The notes beneath the pieces were generated by a model that saw only the letters and a list, made by a program, of their open reading frames with translations, made no database searches and was not told the origin of the DNA. A stretch of 48,470 nucleotides of DNA, taken from NCBI GenBank assembly GCA_051002015.1, contig JBPCMS010000024.1, positions 1 through 48,470 of the forward strand, written 5' to 3'. Made by a program: the position numbers and the translations under genes. Shown here in pieces: positions 29,497 through 37,795 of the stretch. Source of the stretch: JACDBE01 sp051002015 (GTDB lineage: Bacteria; Actinomycetota; Acidimicrobiia; Spongiisociales; UBA5794). The stretch's first letter is position 1, and each line of letters starts with the position of its first letter.

Positions 29497-32400
29497 TGGA
29501 GCACACCCACCACGACCACCAGCTCGACCCCGAGGCGACCAACAACACCCACGCCACGATCCTTCGTATGGCGCTGGCCGGGGGCACCAGGGTGCTCGAC
29601 CTCGGATCGGGGCCTGGCATCGTCGCCGCCCACCTCGCCGGGGAGCACGGACGGTCCGTGACCTGTCTCGATGCGGACCAGGAGCTGCTCGCCGTCGCCA
29701 GGGAGCGGGGGATCGCGTCGACCATCGTTGCCGATCTCAACACCCCCGACTGGCCCGACACCCTCGAGGGTCGGCAGTTCGACGTCGTCATCCTCGCCGG
29801 CATCCTCGAGCACCTGGTATCGCCCGAGGCGGTGCTGGCCGCCATCGCCGAACGGAAGCTGCTGGCCGACGGCGGCTTCCTGGTGGTGGCGATCCCCAAC
29901 GCCGCCCATGAGGCGGTGATCGCCGAGCTGCTCACCGGTCACTGCACCTACCACCCCATCCGGTTCTTCACCAGGGACAGCTTCGTCGAGCTCGCCGCCG
30001 ACAACGGGTTCGCCGTCACCGAGATCCGCATGACGCTGCGAGCCTTGGAGCAGACCGAATTCCGGGAGCGGGTGGCCGAGCTCGACCCCGAGGTGCGCAG
30101 GATCGTCACCGACCGCGATCTCGCCGCCCAGACCTACCAGCTCATCATGCGGCTGGTCCCGCTGGATGCCCACGGCGGGGCCGACCTGCGCCGCCGGGTC
30201 GACCAGCTCTCGGAGGCGAATGCCGAGCTCTCCGCCAGGAACGCCGAGCTGGAGGAGCAGGTGGGGGTCCTCAGGGGCGGGATGGCCGAAGCCGCCCTCG
30301 CCGCCCAGCAACTCAACAACAGCCTGAAAACCGACCTGCTGGGCGCCAAGCGGAGCGCCGCCGAGTCGGAGAGGAGGGCCGCCCGGCTCTCCGACGAGAT
30401 CGACGTGATCCACGACAGCTTCACCTGGAAGGCGGGCAGGGTGGTGAAGCGAGCCGTCGATCCCGCCATCGCCGCCCGAGCCGCCCTCATGCGGCGGGTG
30501 GGGAGGCGGGGAGCACGGTGGTCGAAGCGGCCCAGGCCCCGAACCGGCAGGAAGACGCCCCGGGACGAGGACCCGGCGGTCCCCACGGTCGATCCCGGCT
30601 CGCAGGCAGCCTCTTTCGCCATCTCCGAGCACCCGCTCCGCTCCGAATACGAGGGCGAGGTGCGGCGGGCCACGTTCGCCGAATCCGGAGGCCGCAAGGT
30701 GGTGATCGCCATCCACACCGCCGACCTCGCCGAGGGCCGCGGTGACGTGTACGTGGCCGCCGGGATCGGCCGCCGCATGCGTGAGGCGGGCGCCGACGTC
30801 GCCTACCTGCCCCGGGACCGGTGGCACGATCTGCCCGGTGGGACCGACACCGTTGTCGCCATGCTCCCCACGCTGCGGCCCAGCCGAATCCCCTCCGGGG
30901 TGCGCTGCATCGCCTGGGTACGCAACGAGGTGGACGCCTGGCTGGATCATCCCGAGCTGAGGCTGTTCGACGGGATCCTGGCCTCGTCGGAGCGGTCCCG
31001 GATAGCCCTCTCCCGGGTCTTCACCGGACCCACCGGGGTGCTCAGGATCGGGGTCGACATCGACCTGTTCTCGGCGGCGGGGGCCGGCACCCGCCACGGC
31101 GTCGTGGGCACGGTCAACCTGTGGGGCCGGGAGCGCGACGTCCACCGGGCCCTGCGCTCGGCGCCGGTCACGTTCCCGCTGGCGCTGTACGGTCGGGAGC
31201 GGGGTCTGCACCCGTCGCTGGTGGGGTACGGCAAGGGCCCGGTCAGCTTTTTCGCCCTGCCCGGGCTCTACAGCCAGGCGGTGGTGGCACTCGACGACTT
31301 CAACCACACCACGGTGCGATGGGGCAACGTCAACTCCCGTTTGTACGAGGCGCTGGCCTGCGGGGCCCTGGTGGTCACCAACACCGGGCTGGGGCTCGAC
31401 GAGGCCGGGCTCGGCGAGGTCCCCACATTCGAGGACGAGCCCGATCTGCACGCCGTGGTCAACCGTCTGCTCGCCGACCCCGGGGGGACCGCCGCCCTCG
31501 CCGCCCGGCTCACGGAGGTGGTGCGGACCCGTCACGGGTTCGCCGACCGGTCCCGTGAGCTGCTGGCGTTCCTCGACCGGGTGGAGCGGGAGCCACACCG
31601 TGGGCACCGGGTGCTCGCCTTCTACCCGGGCACCTACCGCCACGGCAACCCCTACCAGCACATGCTCTACACCGGTCTGGGCGAGCTCGACACCGTCGCC
31701 ATCCCCACCGACGATCCGTTCGAGCCGAGCGGGTTCGACGGGTTCACCCGCGCAGACGGGGCCCGGGTGCTCCACATCCACTGGACGGCACCGATCCTGG
31801 GCGGGGCTCGGGGGGAGAGGGACGCCGTCGCCATACGGCGCCGCCTCCTCGACGGCATCGACACCTTCCGCGCCGGCGGTGGGCGCCTGGTGTGGACCGT
31901 CCACAACGTGCTCCCCCACGAGTGCGCCCATCCCACGGTCGAGGCCGGGCTCCGCCAGGGGCTGGCCGACCGGGCCGACGCCGTCCACGTGATGTGTGAC
32001 GCCACCGCCGCCGCCGTGTCCGAGCACTACACCTTGCCGGCCGATCGCACCTTCGTGGTCCCGCACAGCAGCTTCGTCGGGGTGTACGGCGACGCCATGC
32101 ACCGGGGGACCGCCCGCACCGGGCTGGGCGTGGCCGACGGCGACATCGTCCTACTCGCCCTCGGCGGGATCCGTCCCTACAAGGCGATCGACCGCCTGCT
32201 CGACAGCCTCGATCGTGCCCTGGCCTCCGAGCCCAGGTTGCGGCTGGTGGTGGCGGGCAAGCCGGGCCGGTTCCCTGGTGTGGTCGAGCTGGAGCAGCGT
32301 TGCCAACGGCACCCCCGGGTGATCGCCCGCTTCGAGCCGGTTCCCGCCGAGGAGCTGCAGATGTACTTCAAGGCGGCCGATGTGGCCGTCCTGCCCCATC

Positions 32401-32675
32401 GCTCGGTGCTCAACTCGGGTGGCCTGCTCCTCGCCTACACCTTCGGATGCCCGGTGATCGCCCCCACCGCGGGCTGCCTGGTGGACGCCCTCGACCCCGG
32501 GGCCTCGATCGGCTTCGACCCCGGCGACGAGAACAGCCTGGCGGTGGCACTGAGCAGGGCAGGGTCCCTGCTCGGGCCGGAGCACGGTCGGGCGGCCCGC
32601 GCCATCGCCGAGAAGTACAACCCCCCGGACATGGCACGTGACTTCGCCACCGCCCTCGCCCGGGTGATCGGTTGA
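29496..32675 (+). CDS. Trifunctional fusion: SAM methyltransferase, coiled coil, and two glycosyltransferase domains
   Basis: A 1059-residue protein in one uninterrupted frame. Residues 1-225 are a class I methyltransferase with motif I VLDLGSGPG (33-41), acidic CLDAD (58-62) and ILAGILEHL (99-107). Residues about 228-305 are a charged coiled coil, followed by DSFTWKAGRVVKR, a segment like those linking domains in glycan synthases. A basic disordered linker spans 335-395. Residues about 400-695 are a GT-B domain of the CgeB/glycosyltransferase-1 type (RIGVDIDLF 517-525; NVNSRLYEALACGALVVTN 611-629). Residues about 703-1059 are a second GT-B domain (TVHNVLPHECAH 801-812; LALGGIRPYKAIDRLL 887-902; NSGGLLLAYTFGCPVIAP 973-990). 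It likely both transfers and methylates sugars at the cytoplasmic face. Substrates are unknown. Confidence 0.9.
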   Translation: MEHTHHDHQLDPEATNNTHATILRMALAGGTRVLDLGSGPGIVAAHLAGEHGRSVTCLDADQELLAVARERGIASTIVADLNTPDWPDTLEGRQFDVVILAGILEHLVSPEAVLAAIAERKLLADGGFLVVAIPNAAHEAVIAELLTGHCTYHPIRFFTRDSFVELAADNGFAVTEIRMTLRALEQTEFRERVAELDPEVRRIVTDRDLAAQTYQLIMRLVPLDAHGGADLRRRVDQLSEANAELSARNAELEEQVGVLRGGMAEAALAAQQLNNSLKTDLLGAKRSAAESERRAARLSDEIDVIHDSFTWKAGRVVKRAVDPAIAARAALMRRVGRRGARWSKRPRPRTGRKTPRDEDPAVPTVDPGSQAASFAISEHPLRSEYEGEVRRATFAESGGRKVVIAIHTADLAEGRGDVYVAAGIGRRMREAGADVAYLPRDRWHDLPGGTDTVVAMLPTLRPSRIPSGVRCIAWVRNEVDAWLDHPELRLFDGILASSERSRIALSRVFTGPTGVLRIGVDIDLFSAAGAGTRHGVVGTVNLWGRERDVHRALRSAPVTFPLALYGRERGLHPSLVGYGKGPVSFFALPGLYSQAVVALDDFNHTTVRWGNVNSRLYEALACGALVVTNTGLGLDEAGLGEVPTFEDEPDLHAVVNRLLADPGGTAALAARLTEVVRTRHGFADRSRELLAFLDRVEREPHRGHRVLAFYPGTYRHGNPYQHMLYTGLGELDTVAIPTDDPFEPSGFDGFTRADGARVLHIHWTAPILGGARGERDAVAIRRRLLDGIDTFRAGGGRLVWTVHNVLPHECAHPTVEAGLRQGLADRADAVHVMCDATAAAVSEHYTLPADRTFVVPHSSFVGVYGDAMHRGTARTGLGVADGDIVLLALGGIRPYKAIDRLLDSLDRALASEPRLRLVVAGKPGRFPGVVELEQRCQRHPRVIARFEPVPAEELQMYFKAADVAVLPHRSVLNSGGLLLAYTFGCPVIAPTAGCLVDALDPGASIGFDPGDENSLAVALSRAGSLLGPEHGRAARAIAEKYNPPDMARDFATALARVIG

Positions 32676-32681
32676 CCCGTC

Positions 32682-33536
32682 TTGCTCTGCCCGGCGTGCA
32701 CCCGTCGCCCCATCCGCTTCGAGCCCGGGCCGGGCGGGCGCCCGGGGGCCCGCTGCCCGTCGTGTCGGGCGCTGGAACGGCACCGGTTCCTGGCGGTGCT
32801 GCTGGCCGGGCTGGAGGCGGAGCACGAGGCATCCGCCGTGATCCTGGAGGTGGCCCCGGCCGGTTCGGTGAGCGCCGTGCTGCGCAGCCGGGGCGGGCTC
32901 TACCTGGGGGCCGACGTCGATCCGGCGGCGGACCACCGCATCGTGCAGGTGGTCGCCGACCTGGGCCGCTTCGCCCTGAGGGACCGCTCGGTGAACCTCG
33001 CCGTGGTGTTCCACGTCTTCGAGCACATCGGAGACGACGCTGCCGCCATGCGCGAGCTGGCCCGGGTGCTGGCGGACGACGGGTTGGCACTGATCCAGGT
33101 CCCGTGGCGGCGGGGGGCGGCCACCGACGAGGACCCGGGCGCATCGACGGAGGAGCGGACCCGCCGCTTCGGGCAACCGGAGCATGTCCGGTTCTACGGG
33201 GCCGACTTCGACGACAGGCTGCTGGCCGCAGGGCTGTGCACGGTCCGCATCCGACCCGAGGACCTGCTCCCCGACGACCTGATCGAGGCGATGGGATTGA
33301 CCGACCGCACCCCGATCTGGATGGGCTCGACCGCGGGAGGGAGGGTGGCGCGCATGTCGCCGGAGGACACCGTGGCCATGCTGCGGAGCAGGCTCGAGGC
33401 GGGGGCGATTCCCCGGTGGCGGGAGTGGCTGGCGCTCCCGGTCGAGGTGGGGCCGGGTCTGCCCCTGCTCGGTTGGGTCGTCGCGCTGGGCGGTACCAGA
33501 GTGGGCCGTACCCTGCGAGGGTGGATGACGCCGTAG
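32682..33536 (+). CDS. SAM-dependent methyltransferase with N-terminal zinc ribbon
   Basis: A 284-residue protein. Two CxxC pairs (C3/C6 and C25/C28) form a zinc ribbon, followed by SCRALERHRF and a type 11 methyltransferase domain with degraded motif I (ILEVAPAGS), acidic LGADVD, and VVFHVFEHIGDD. A TTG start at 32682 is forced, because an in-frame TGA lies three codons upstream (32673-32675, also the stop of the previous gene's frame). There is a 6-nt gap after the fusion gene. Probably modifies a sugar of the same glycan; not proven. Confidence 0.85.
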   Translation: MLCPACTRRPIRFEPGPGGRPGARCPSCRALERHRFLAVLLAGLEAEHEASAVILEVAPAGSVSAVLRSRGGLYLGADVDPAADHRIVQVVADLGRFALRDRSVNLAVVFHVFEHIGDDAAAMRELARVLADDGLALIQVPWRRGAATDEDPGASTEERTRRFGQPEHVRFYGADFDDRLLAAGLCTVRIRPEDLLPDDLIEAMGLTDRTPIWMGSTAGGRVARMSPEDTVAMLRSRLEAGAIPRWREWLALPVEVGPGLPLLGWVVALGGTRVGRTLRGWMTP

Positions 33537-33577
33537 GTCTCACCCGAGGCGTGGTGAGCGAGACGAGTGGAGATGGG

Positions 33578-34549
33578 ATGGGACGCAGATATCTGGTGAC
33601 GGGCGGGGCCGGGTTCATCGGCTCCAACTTCGTGCGATGGGTGCTCGACCACGAGGATGACGCCACCGTCACCAACCTCGATCTGCTCACCTATGCCGGG
33701 GTGCAGGCGACGGTCGATGAGCTCGACGGCTACCCGGGGCACCGGTTCGTCCACGGCGACATCGGCGACGCCGCCCTCATGGACGCCCTGGTTCCCGGGC
33801 ACGACATCCTGGTCAACTTTGCCGCGGAGAGCCATGTCGATCGCTCGATCGACCGGCCGTTGGTCTTCCTGGAGACCAACGTGGTGGGCACCGGCACCAT
33901 CCTCGACGCCGCCCGACGCCACCACGTCTCCCTCTTCATCCAGGTGTCCACGGACGAGGTGTACGGGTCGATCGCCGAGGGGTTCGCCCTGGAGACCGCC
34001 CCGCTCGACCCCTCGTCGCCATACTCGGCGTCGAAGGCCGGGGCCGATCTGCTGGTGCGCTCGTACGGGGTCACCTTCGACTACCCGGCGATCATCACCC
34101 GGTGCACCAACAACTACGGCCCCTACCAGTTTCCGGAGAAGATGATCCCGCTGTTCATCACCAACCTCGCCGAGGGCAGACCGGTCCCGCTGTACGGGGA
34201 CGGGCTCAACGAGCGGGACTGGCTGTACGTCGAGGACCACTGTGCCGCCATCCACCTCCTCGCCCAGCGGGGCGAACCCGGCCAGGTCTACAACATCGGC
34301 GCCGACGCCCAGGTGCCCAACATCGAGTTGACCAGGCGGCTGCTGGCCATCACCGGGCGAGACGACTCGTACATCACCTACGTCGCCGACCGGCTCGGGC
34401 ACGACCGGAGGTACGCCGTCGACTCGTCCAAGATCCGGGCCCTCGGGTGGACGCCTCGGCACAGCCTGGAGCACCGGCTCGAGGACACGGTGCGGTGGTA
34501 CGCCGACCGGGCGGACTGGTGGCGGCCGATCAGGGAGCGCCCGACGTGA
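33578..34549 (+). CDS. rfbB: dTDP-glucose 4,6-dehydratase
   Basis: A 323-residue extended short-chain dehydrogenase. NAD-binding GGAGFIGS (9-16), the T-D-E catalytic region (STDEVYGS, 124-131) and Y-S-A-S-K (149-153) are intact. It converts dTDP-glucose to dTDP-4-keto-6-deoxyglucose, step 2 of dTDP-L-rhamnose synthesis. The ATG at 33578 has TGGAG upstream; the stop overlaps rfbA (GTGA). Confidence 0.96.
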   Translation: MGRRYLVTGGAGFIGSNFVRWVLDHEDDATVTNLDLLTYAGVQATVDELDGYPGHRFVHGDIGDAALMDALVPGHDILVNFAAESHVDRSIDRPLVFLETNVVGTGTILDAARRHHVSLFIQVSTDEVYGSIAEGFALETAPLDPSSPYSASKAGADLLVRSYGVTFDYPAIITRCTNNYGPYQFPEKMIPLFITNLAEGRPVPLYGDGLNERDWLYVEDHCAAIHLLAQRGEPGQVYNIGADAQVPNIELTRRLLAITGRDDSYITYVADRLGHDRRYAVDSSKIRALGWTPRHSLEHRLEDTVRWYADRADWWRPIRERPT

Positions 34550-35418
34550 AGGGCATCATCCTCGCCGGAGGAGCGGGGAGCAGGCTCGACCCCATCACCC
34601 GGGTGGCATCGAAGCAGCTCCAGCCGGTGTACGACAAGCCGATGATCTACTACCCGATCGCCACCCTGCTCCAGGCGGGGATCGGTGACATCCTGGTGAT
34701 CACCACCCCGGTCGACCGGCCCCGGTTCGAGGCGCTGCTCGACGACGGCAGCCAGTACGGGGTCTCGTTCCGCTACGCCACCCAGCCGGAGCCGAAGGGG
34801 ATCGCCCAGGCGTTCCTGGTCGGAGCCCACTTCCTCCAGGGCGACCCGGTGGCGTTGGTGCTCGGCGACAACATCTTCTACGGAGAGCTCGGGCTCGACG
34901 AGGCGGTGGCGACCTTCACCGACGGGGCCCTGATCTTCGCCTACCCGGTGAGCGATCCCCGTAGCTACGGCGTCGTCGAGTTCGACGGGTCGGGGACCGC
35001 GGTGTCGTTGGAGGAGAAGCCGGAGCGACCCAAGTCCCGCTACGCCGTCCCCGGGATGTACCTGTACGGCGGCGACGTGGTCACCGTGGCCGAGGCCCTG
35101 GAGCCGTCGGCCCGGGGCGAGTTGGAGATCACCGATCTCAACCGGGTCTACCTGGAGCAGGGCAGGCTGCGGGTGCGCACCCTGGGCAGGGGGGTGGCCT
35201 GGCTCGACAGCGGCACCCACGACAGCCTGCTCGACGCCGCCAACTTCATCGCAACCATCGAGCACCGGCAGGGGACCAAGATCGCCTGCCTGGAGGAGGT
35301 CGCCTTCCGGGCCGGCTACCTCGATCACGAAGGGCTCACCGCTCTGGTCGCCTCCATGCCGGGGTCCGGCTACCGGCGGTATCTCGAGGAGATCCTGGAC
35401 GAGGAGGAGGCCGGGTGA
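34546..35418 (+). CDS. rfbA: Glucose-1-phosphate thymidylyltransferase
   Basis: A 290-residue RmlA. The signature KGIILAGGAGSRLDP, the KQLQPVYDKPMIYYP lysine region, and LGDNIFYG are intact. It makes dTDP-glucose from glucose-1-phosphate and dTTP, step 1 of the dTDP-rhamnose pathway, and is normally feedback-inhibited by dTDP-rhamnose. GTG start overlapping rfbB; its stop overlaps rfbD by 4 nt. Confidence 0.96.
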   Translation: MKGIILAGGAGSRLDPITRVASKQLQPVYDKPMIYYPIATLLQAGIGDILVITTPVDRPRFEALLDDGSQYGVSFRYATQPEPKGIAQAFLVGAHFLQGDPVALVLGDNIFYGELGLDEAVATFTDGALIFAYPVSDPRSYGVVEFDGSGTAVSLEEKPERPKSRYAVPGMYLYGGDVVTVAEALEPSARGELEITDLNRVYLEQGRLRVRTLGRGVAWLDSGTHDSLLDAANFIATIEHRQGTKIACLEEVAFRAGYLDHEGLTALVASMPGSGYRRYLEEILDEEEAG

Positions 35419-36251
35419 TCGTCGTGCTCGGCGCCGGTGGCCAGCTGGGCACCGCCTTCCGGTCGATGATCCCCGATGCCCGCTTCGTCGACCGCAGCCG
35501 GCTCGACCTGACCGACACCGGCGCCATCGAGGACAGGCTGGCGTCGATGGCGCCGTCTGCGGTGGTCAACTGTGCCGCATACACCGCGGTCGACCGGGCC
35601 GAGGCCGAGGAGGACCTGGCCACCGTGGTCAACGCAGAGGCGGTGGCGGCGATGGCACGATACGCCGCAGCCGCCGACATCCCGCTGGTCACCTACTCCA
35701 CCGACTACGTCTTCGCCGGTGACGGCGTCGCTCCGTACCTCGAATCCGACCCGACCGACCCGGTCAACGCGTACGGCCGGTCGAAGCTGGCCGGAGAGCG
35801 CGCCGCGCTTCGCATCCATCCCGCCACCTTGGTGATCCGCACCTCGTGGGTGGTCTCGGCCACCCATCCCAACTTCGTGGCCACCATGCTGCGGCTCGCC
35901 GGCAAGGGGGAGCCGTGGAGGGTGGTCGACGATCAGCAAGGCTGTCCGACGATGGTGGACGACCTTGCCGCCGCCACGCTCGAGGCGCTCGATGCCGGGG
36001 TGACCGGGATCCTCCACCGGGCCAACACCGGTGCCACCACCTGGTTCGCCCTCGCCAGGGCGGCGGTCGAGCTGGCCGGCTTCGACCCCGGTCTGGTCGG
36101 GCCGTGCCCCACCGCCGACTACCCGACCCCGGCGCGGCGGCCGGCGTACTCGGTGCTGGGCAGCGAGCGGGCCGAGTCGCTCGGGCTGACGCCACTGCCC
36201 CCATGGCGGGCGTCGCTGGAGGCGGTGGTCGCCGGGCTGACAGCAGCGTGA
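35415..36251 (+). CDS. rfbD: dTDP-4-dehydrorhamnose reductase
   Basis: A 278-residue short-chain dehydrogenase. G-A-G-G-Q-L-G near the N-terminus binds NAD(P)H; NCAAYTAVDRAE, STDYVFAG and YGRSKLAGE carry the conserved YxxxK. It performs the last step to dTDP-L-rhamnose. The 3,5-epimerase RfbC, needed between RfbB and RfbD, is not encoded in the window. GTG start overlapping rfbA. Converges on the next gene with a 10-bp gap and no terminator. Confidence 0.95.
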   Translation: MIVVLGAGGQLGTAFRSMIPDARFVDRSRLDLTDTGAIEDRLASMAPSAVVNCAAYTAVDRAEAEEDLATVVNAEAVAAMARYAAAADIPLVTYSTDYVFAGDGVAPYLESDPTDPVNAYGRSKLAGERAALRIHPATLVIRTSWVVSATHPNFVATMLRLAGKGEPWRVVDDQQGCPTMVDDLAAATLEALDAGVTGILHRANTGATTWFALARAAVELAGFDPGLVGPCPTADYPTPARRPAYSVLGSERAESLGLTPLPPWRASLEAVVAGLTAA

Positions 36252-36261
36252 CCGGGCCCGT

Positions 36262-37704
36262 TCAGGTCGACACCACCCGATAGGTGTCCTCGATGATGCG
36301 GAGCCGCTCCGCTCGGTACCGGAGGGAGGAGCCGGGGAGCAGGTGCTCGACCACCGGCCCGGCGGCGATCTGATCCGCCGGGATCGACTCGGAGAACAGC
36401 AGGTCGCGCACCCCGTCCGCCGACGCCGCCCGTGGCGTGTCGACGATCGCCACTTGGAGGCGATGGGGGATGCCGCCGGTCTGGGGACGGCCCAGCAGGA
36501 CCCGCACCCGTTCGGTGGCAGTGGGCCCGATCATCCGTTTCACCGCCTGGCGGCCTGCGGAGCGGCTCCGGGCCATCCGCGCCACCAGGGCGACCGGCGG
36601 GCGGGCGCCGGCCCTCAGCCCCATGACCAGCCCGGCGGCGGCGGCGGCGCCACCGGAGCGCCGGTCCTCGGGGAGGGCGGCGCATGCCGCCGCCAGGTTG
36701 GCCCGCACCTCGTCGATGGAGAGGATCCGCACCGCGGCGGTGATGGCTTCAGCTTCGTCGGGGCGGGCGGTCAGGGCCAGACCGACGCCGCCGAGCCACT
36801 CCGCCCGGGCCGTCTGGTCGTCGGTCCTGGTGGCGGTGTTGGGGATGAGCAGGGTGGGGAGCCCTACAGGGATGAACTCGTGCACCGCGTTGTACCCGGC
36901 CGAGCTCACCACGGCGTCGAAGGCACCGAGATACCGGGCGAGCGGGTACACCCCCCGGAGCTCGATCACCCGCTCCGGGTCGACCAGGGGCACCGCCCGC
37001 TCGGCGACGGCCGGCCGGGTGACGCACACCTGCCAGCGCCGGTCCTCGAGCAGGGCGGAGACGGCGACCGCACCGGGCCCGGCCACCTCCCCGACCCGGC
37101 CCGTCCCCAGGGTCACCAACGCCGTGGGCCGGTCGGGGTCGATACCCAGTTCGGCGGCTGCGGTGACCCGGTCGGGACGGACGATGATGTCGACCTGGGT
37201 GATGGGCGGCACCAGGATGGCGTCCGACCGCGCCGCCGTCGGCCCCCGGTCGCCGGCGGCGGCGAGATCACCCGGTTCGATGATGAGGTCGAAGACCGGC
37301 GACCCGGCCAGTTGGTGATCGTTGGCCCCCGGGCGCCACATCCCGCGCCGGATCCACACCATGGGGACCTCGCCGAGGTCGCCCCGGGCCGCCACCAGAC
37401 CGGGGTAGGGGGCCACCCCGTCGAAGGCGATCACCTGGGCGTCGACCTCACCGGCCAGGGCAACGATGCGCCGCCGCAGATAGCGGTGCCACAGGTGGTC
37501 CGGCATGAACCGCCGCTCCGCGCTGGGGCAGTACTCCCCGTTGAGCCCATGACCGGCGACCACCGGGAACGCCACCGACAGGGACAGCATGGTTGGGTCG
37601 GCCGAGCCACCGGCGGCGACGGCGACGGCGAGCATCCGGCTGAGGTGACCCATGCCGGCACCGTTGCTGGTGATCAGAAGCGCCCTGACCGGCGAGGTCG
37701 CCAT
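36262..37704 (-). CDS. MurG-like (GT28-type) glycosyltransferase
   Basis: A 480-residue GT-B enzyme. The N-terminal NGAGMGHLSRM (14-24) glycine loop and the C-terminal SSAGYNAVHEFIPVGLPTLL (267-286) match MurG/GT28-type transferases. About 100 residues after position 370 form an extra, basic C-terminal region. It is transcribed against the glycan operon. The ATG at 37704 is preceded by TACCAT at a 6-nt gap, so it is probably leaderless. Donor and acceptor are unknown. Confidence 0.8.
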   Translation of the reverse strand: MATSPVRALLITSNGAGMGHLSRMLAVAVAAGGSADPTMLSLSVAFPVVAGHGLNGEYCPSAERRFMPDHLWHRYLRRRIVALAGEVDAQVIAFDGVAPYPGLVAARGDLGEVPMVWIRRGMWRPGANDHQLAGSPVFDLIIEPGDLAAAGDRGPTAARSDAILVPPITQVDIIVRPDRVTAAAELGIDPDRPTALVTLGTGRVGEVAGPGAVAVSALLEDRRWQVCVTRPAVAERAVPLVDPERVIELRGVYPLARYLGAFDAVVSSAGYNAVHEFIPVGLPTLLIPNTATRTDDQTARAEWLGGVGLALTARPDEAEAITAAVRILSIDEVRANLAAACAALPEDRRSGGAAAAAGLVMGLRAGARPPVALVARMARSRSAGRQAVKRMIGPTATERVRVLLGRPQTGGIPHRLQVAIVDTPRAASADGVRDLLFSESIPADQIAAGPVVEHLLPGSSLRYRAERLRIIEDTYRVVST

Positions 37705-37710
37705 GCGGTC

Positions 37711-37716
37711 ATGGTA
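37711..37716 (-). promoter_or_regulatory. -10 element for a leaderless GT28-type transcript
   Basis: TACCAT on the minus strand, separated by 6 nt from the ATG at 37704, with no Shine-Dalgarno sequence. Confidence 0.5.
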
Positions 37717-37795
37717 CGGCCCGATCGCCCGCCGCTCGCTGCTGTGCCGGCAAGAACCGCTCAAGTCGCCCCGGTCCGGGGTCGATGACATCGAC

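Noticed and set aside
29256..32102. A 948-codon open frame on the minus strand opposite the fusion gene.
   Set aside because: A shadow of the true gene in very high-GC DNA: it has no motifs, is rich in Gly, Pro, His and Val, and the plus strand holds clear methyltransferase and glycosyltransferase domains.
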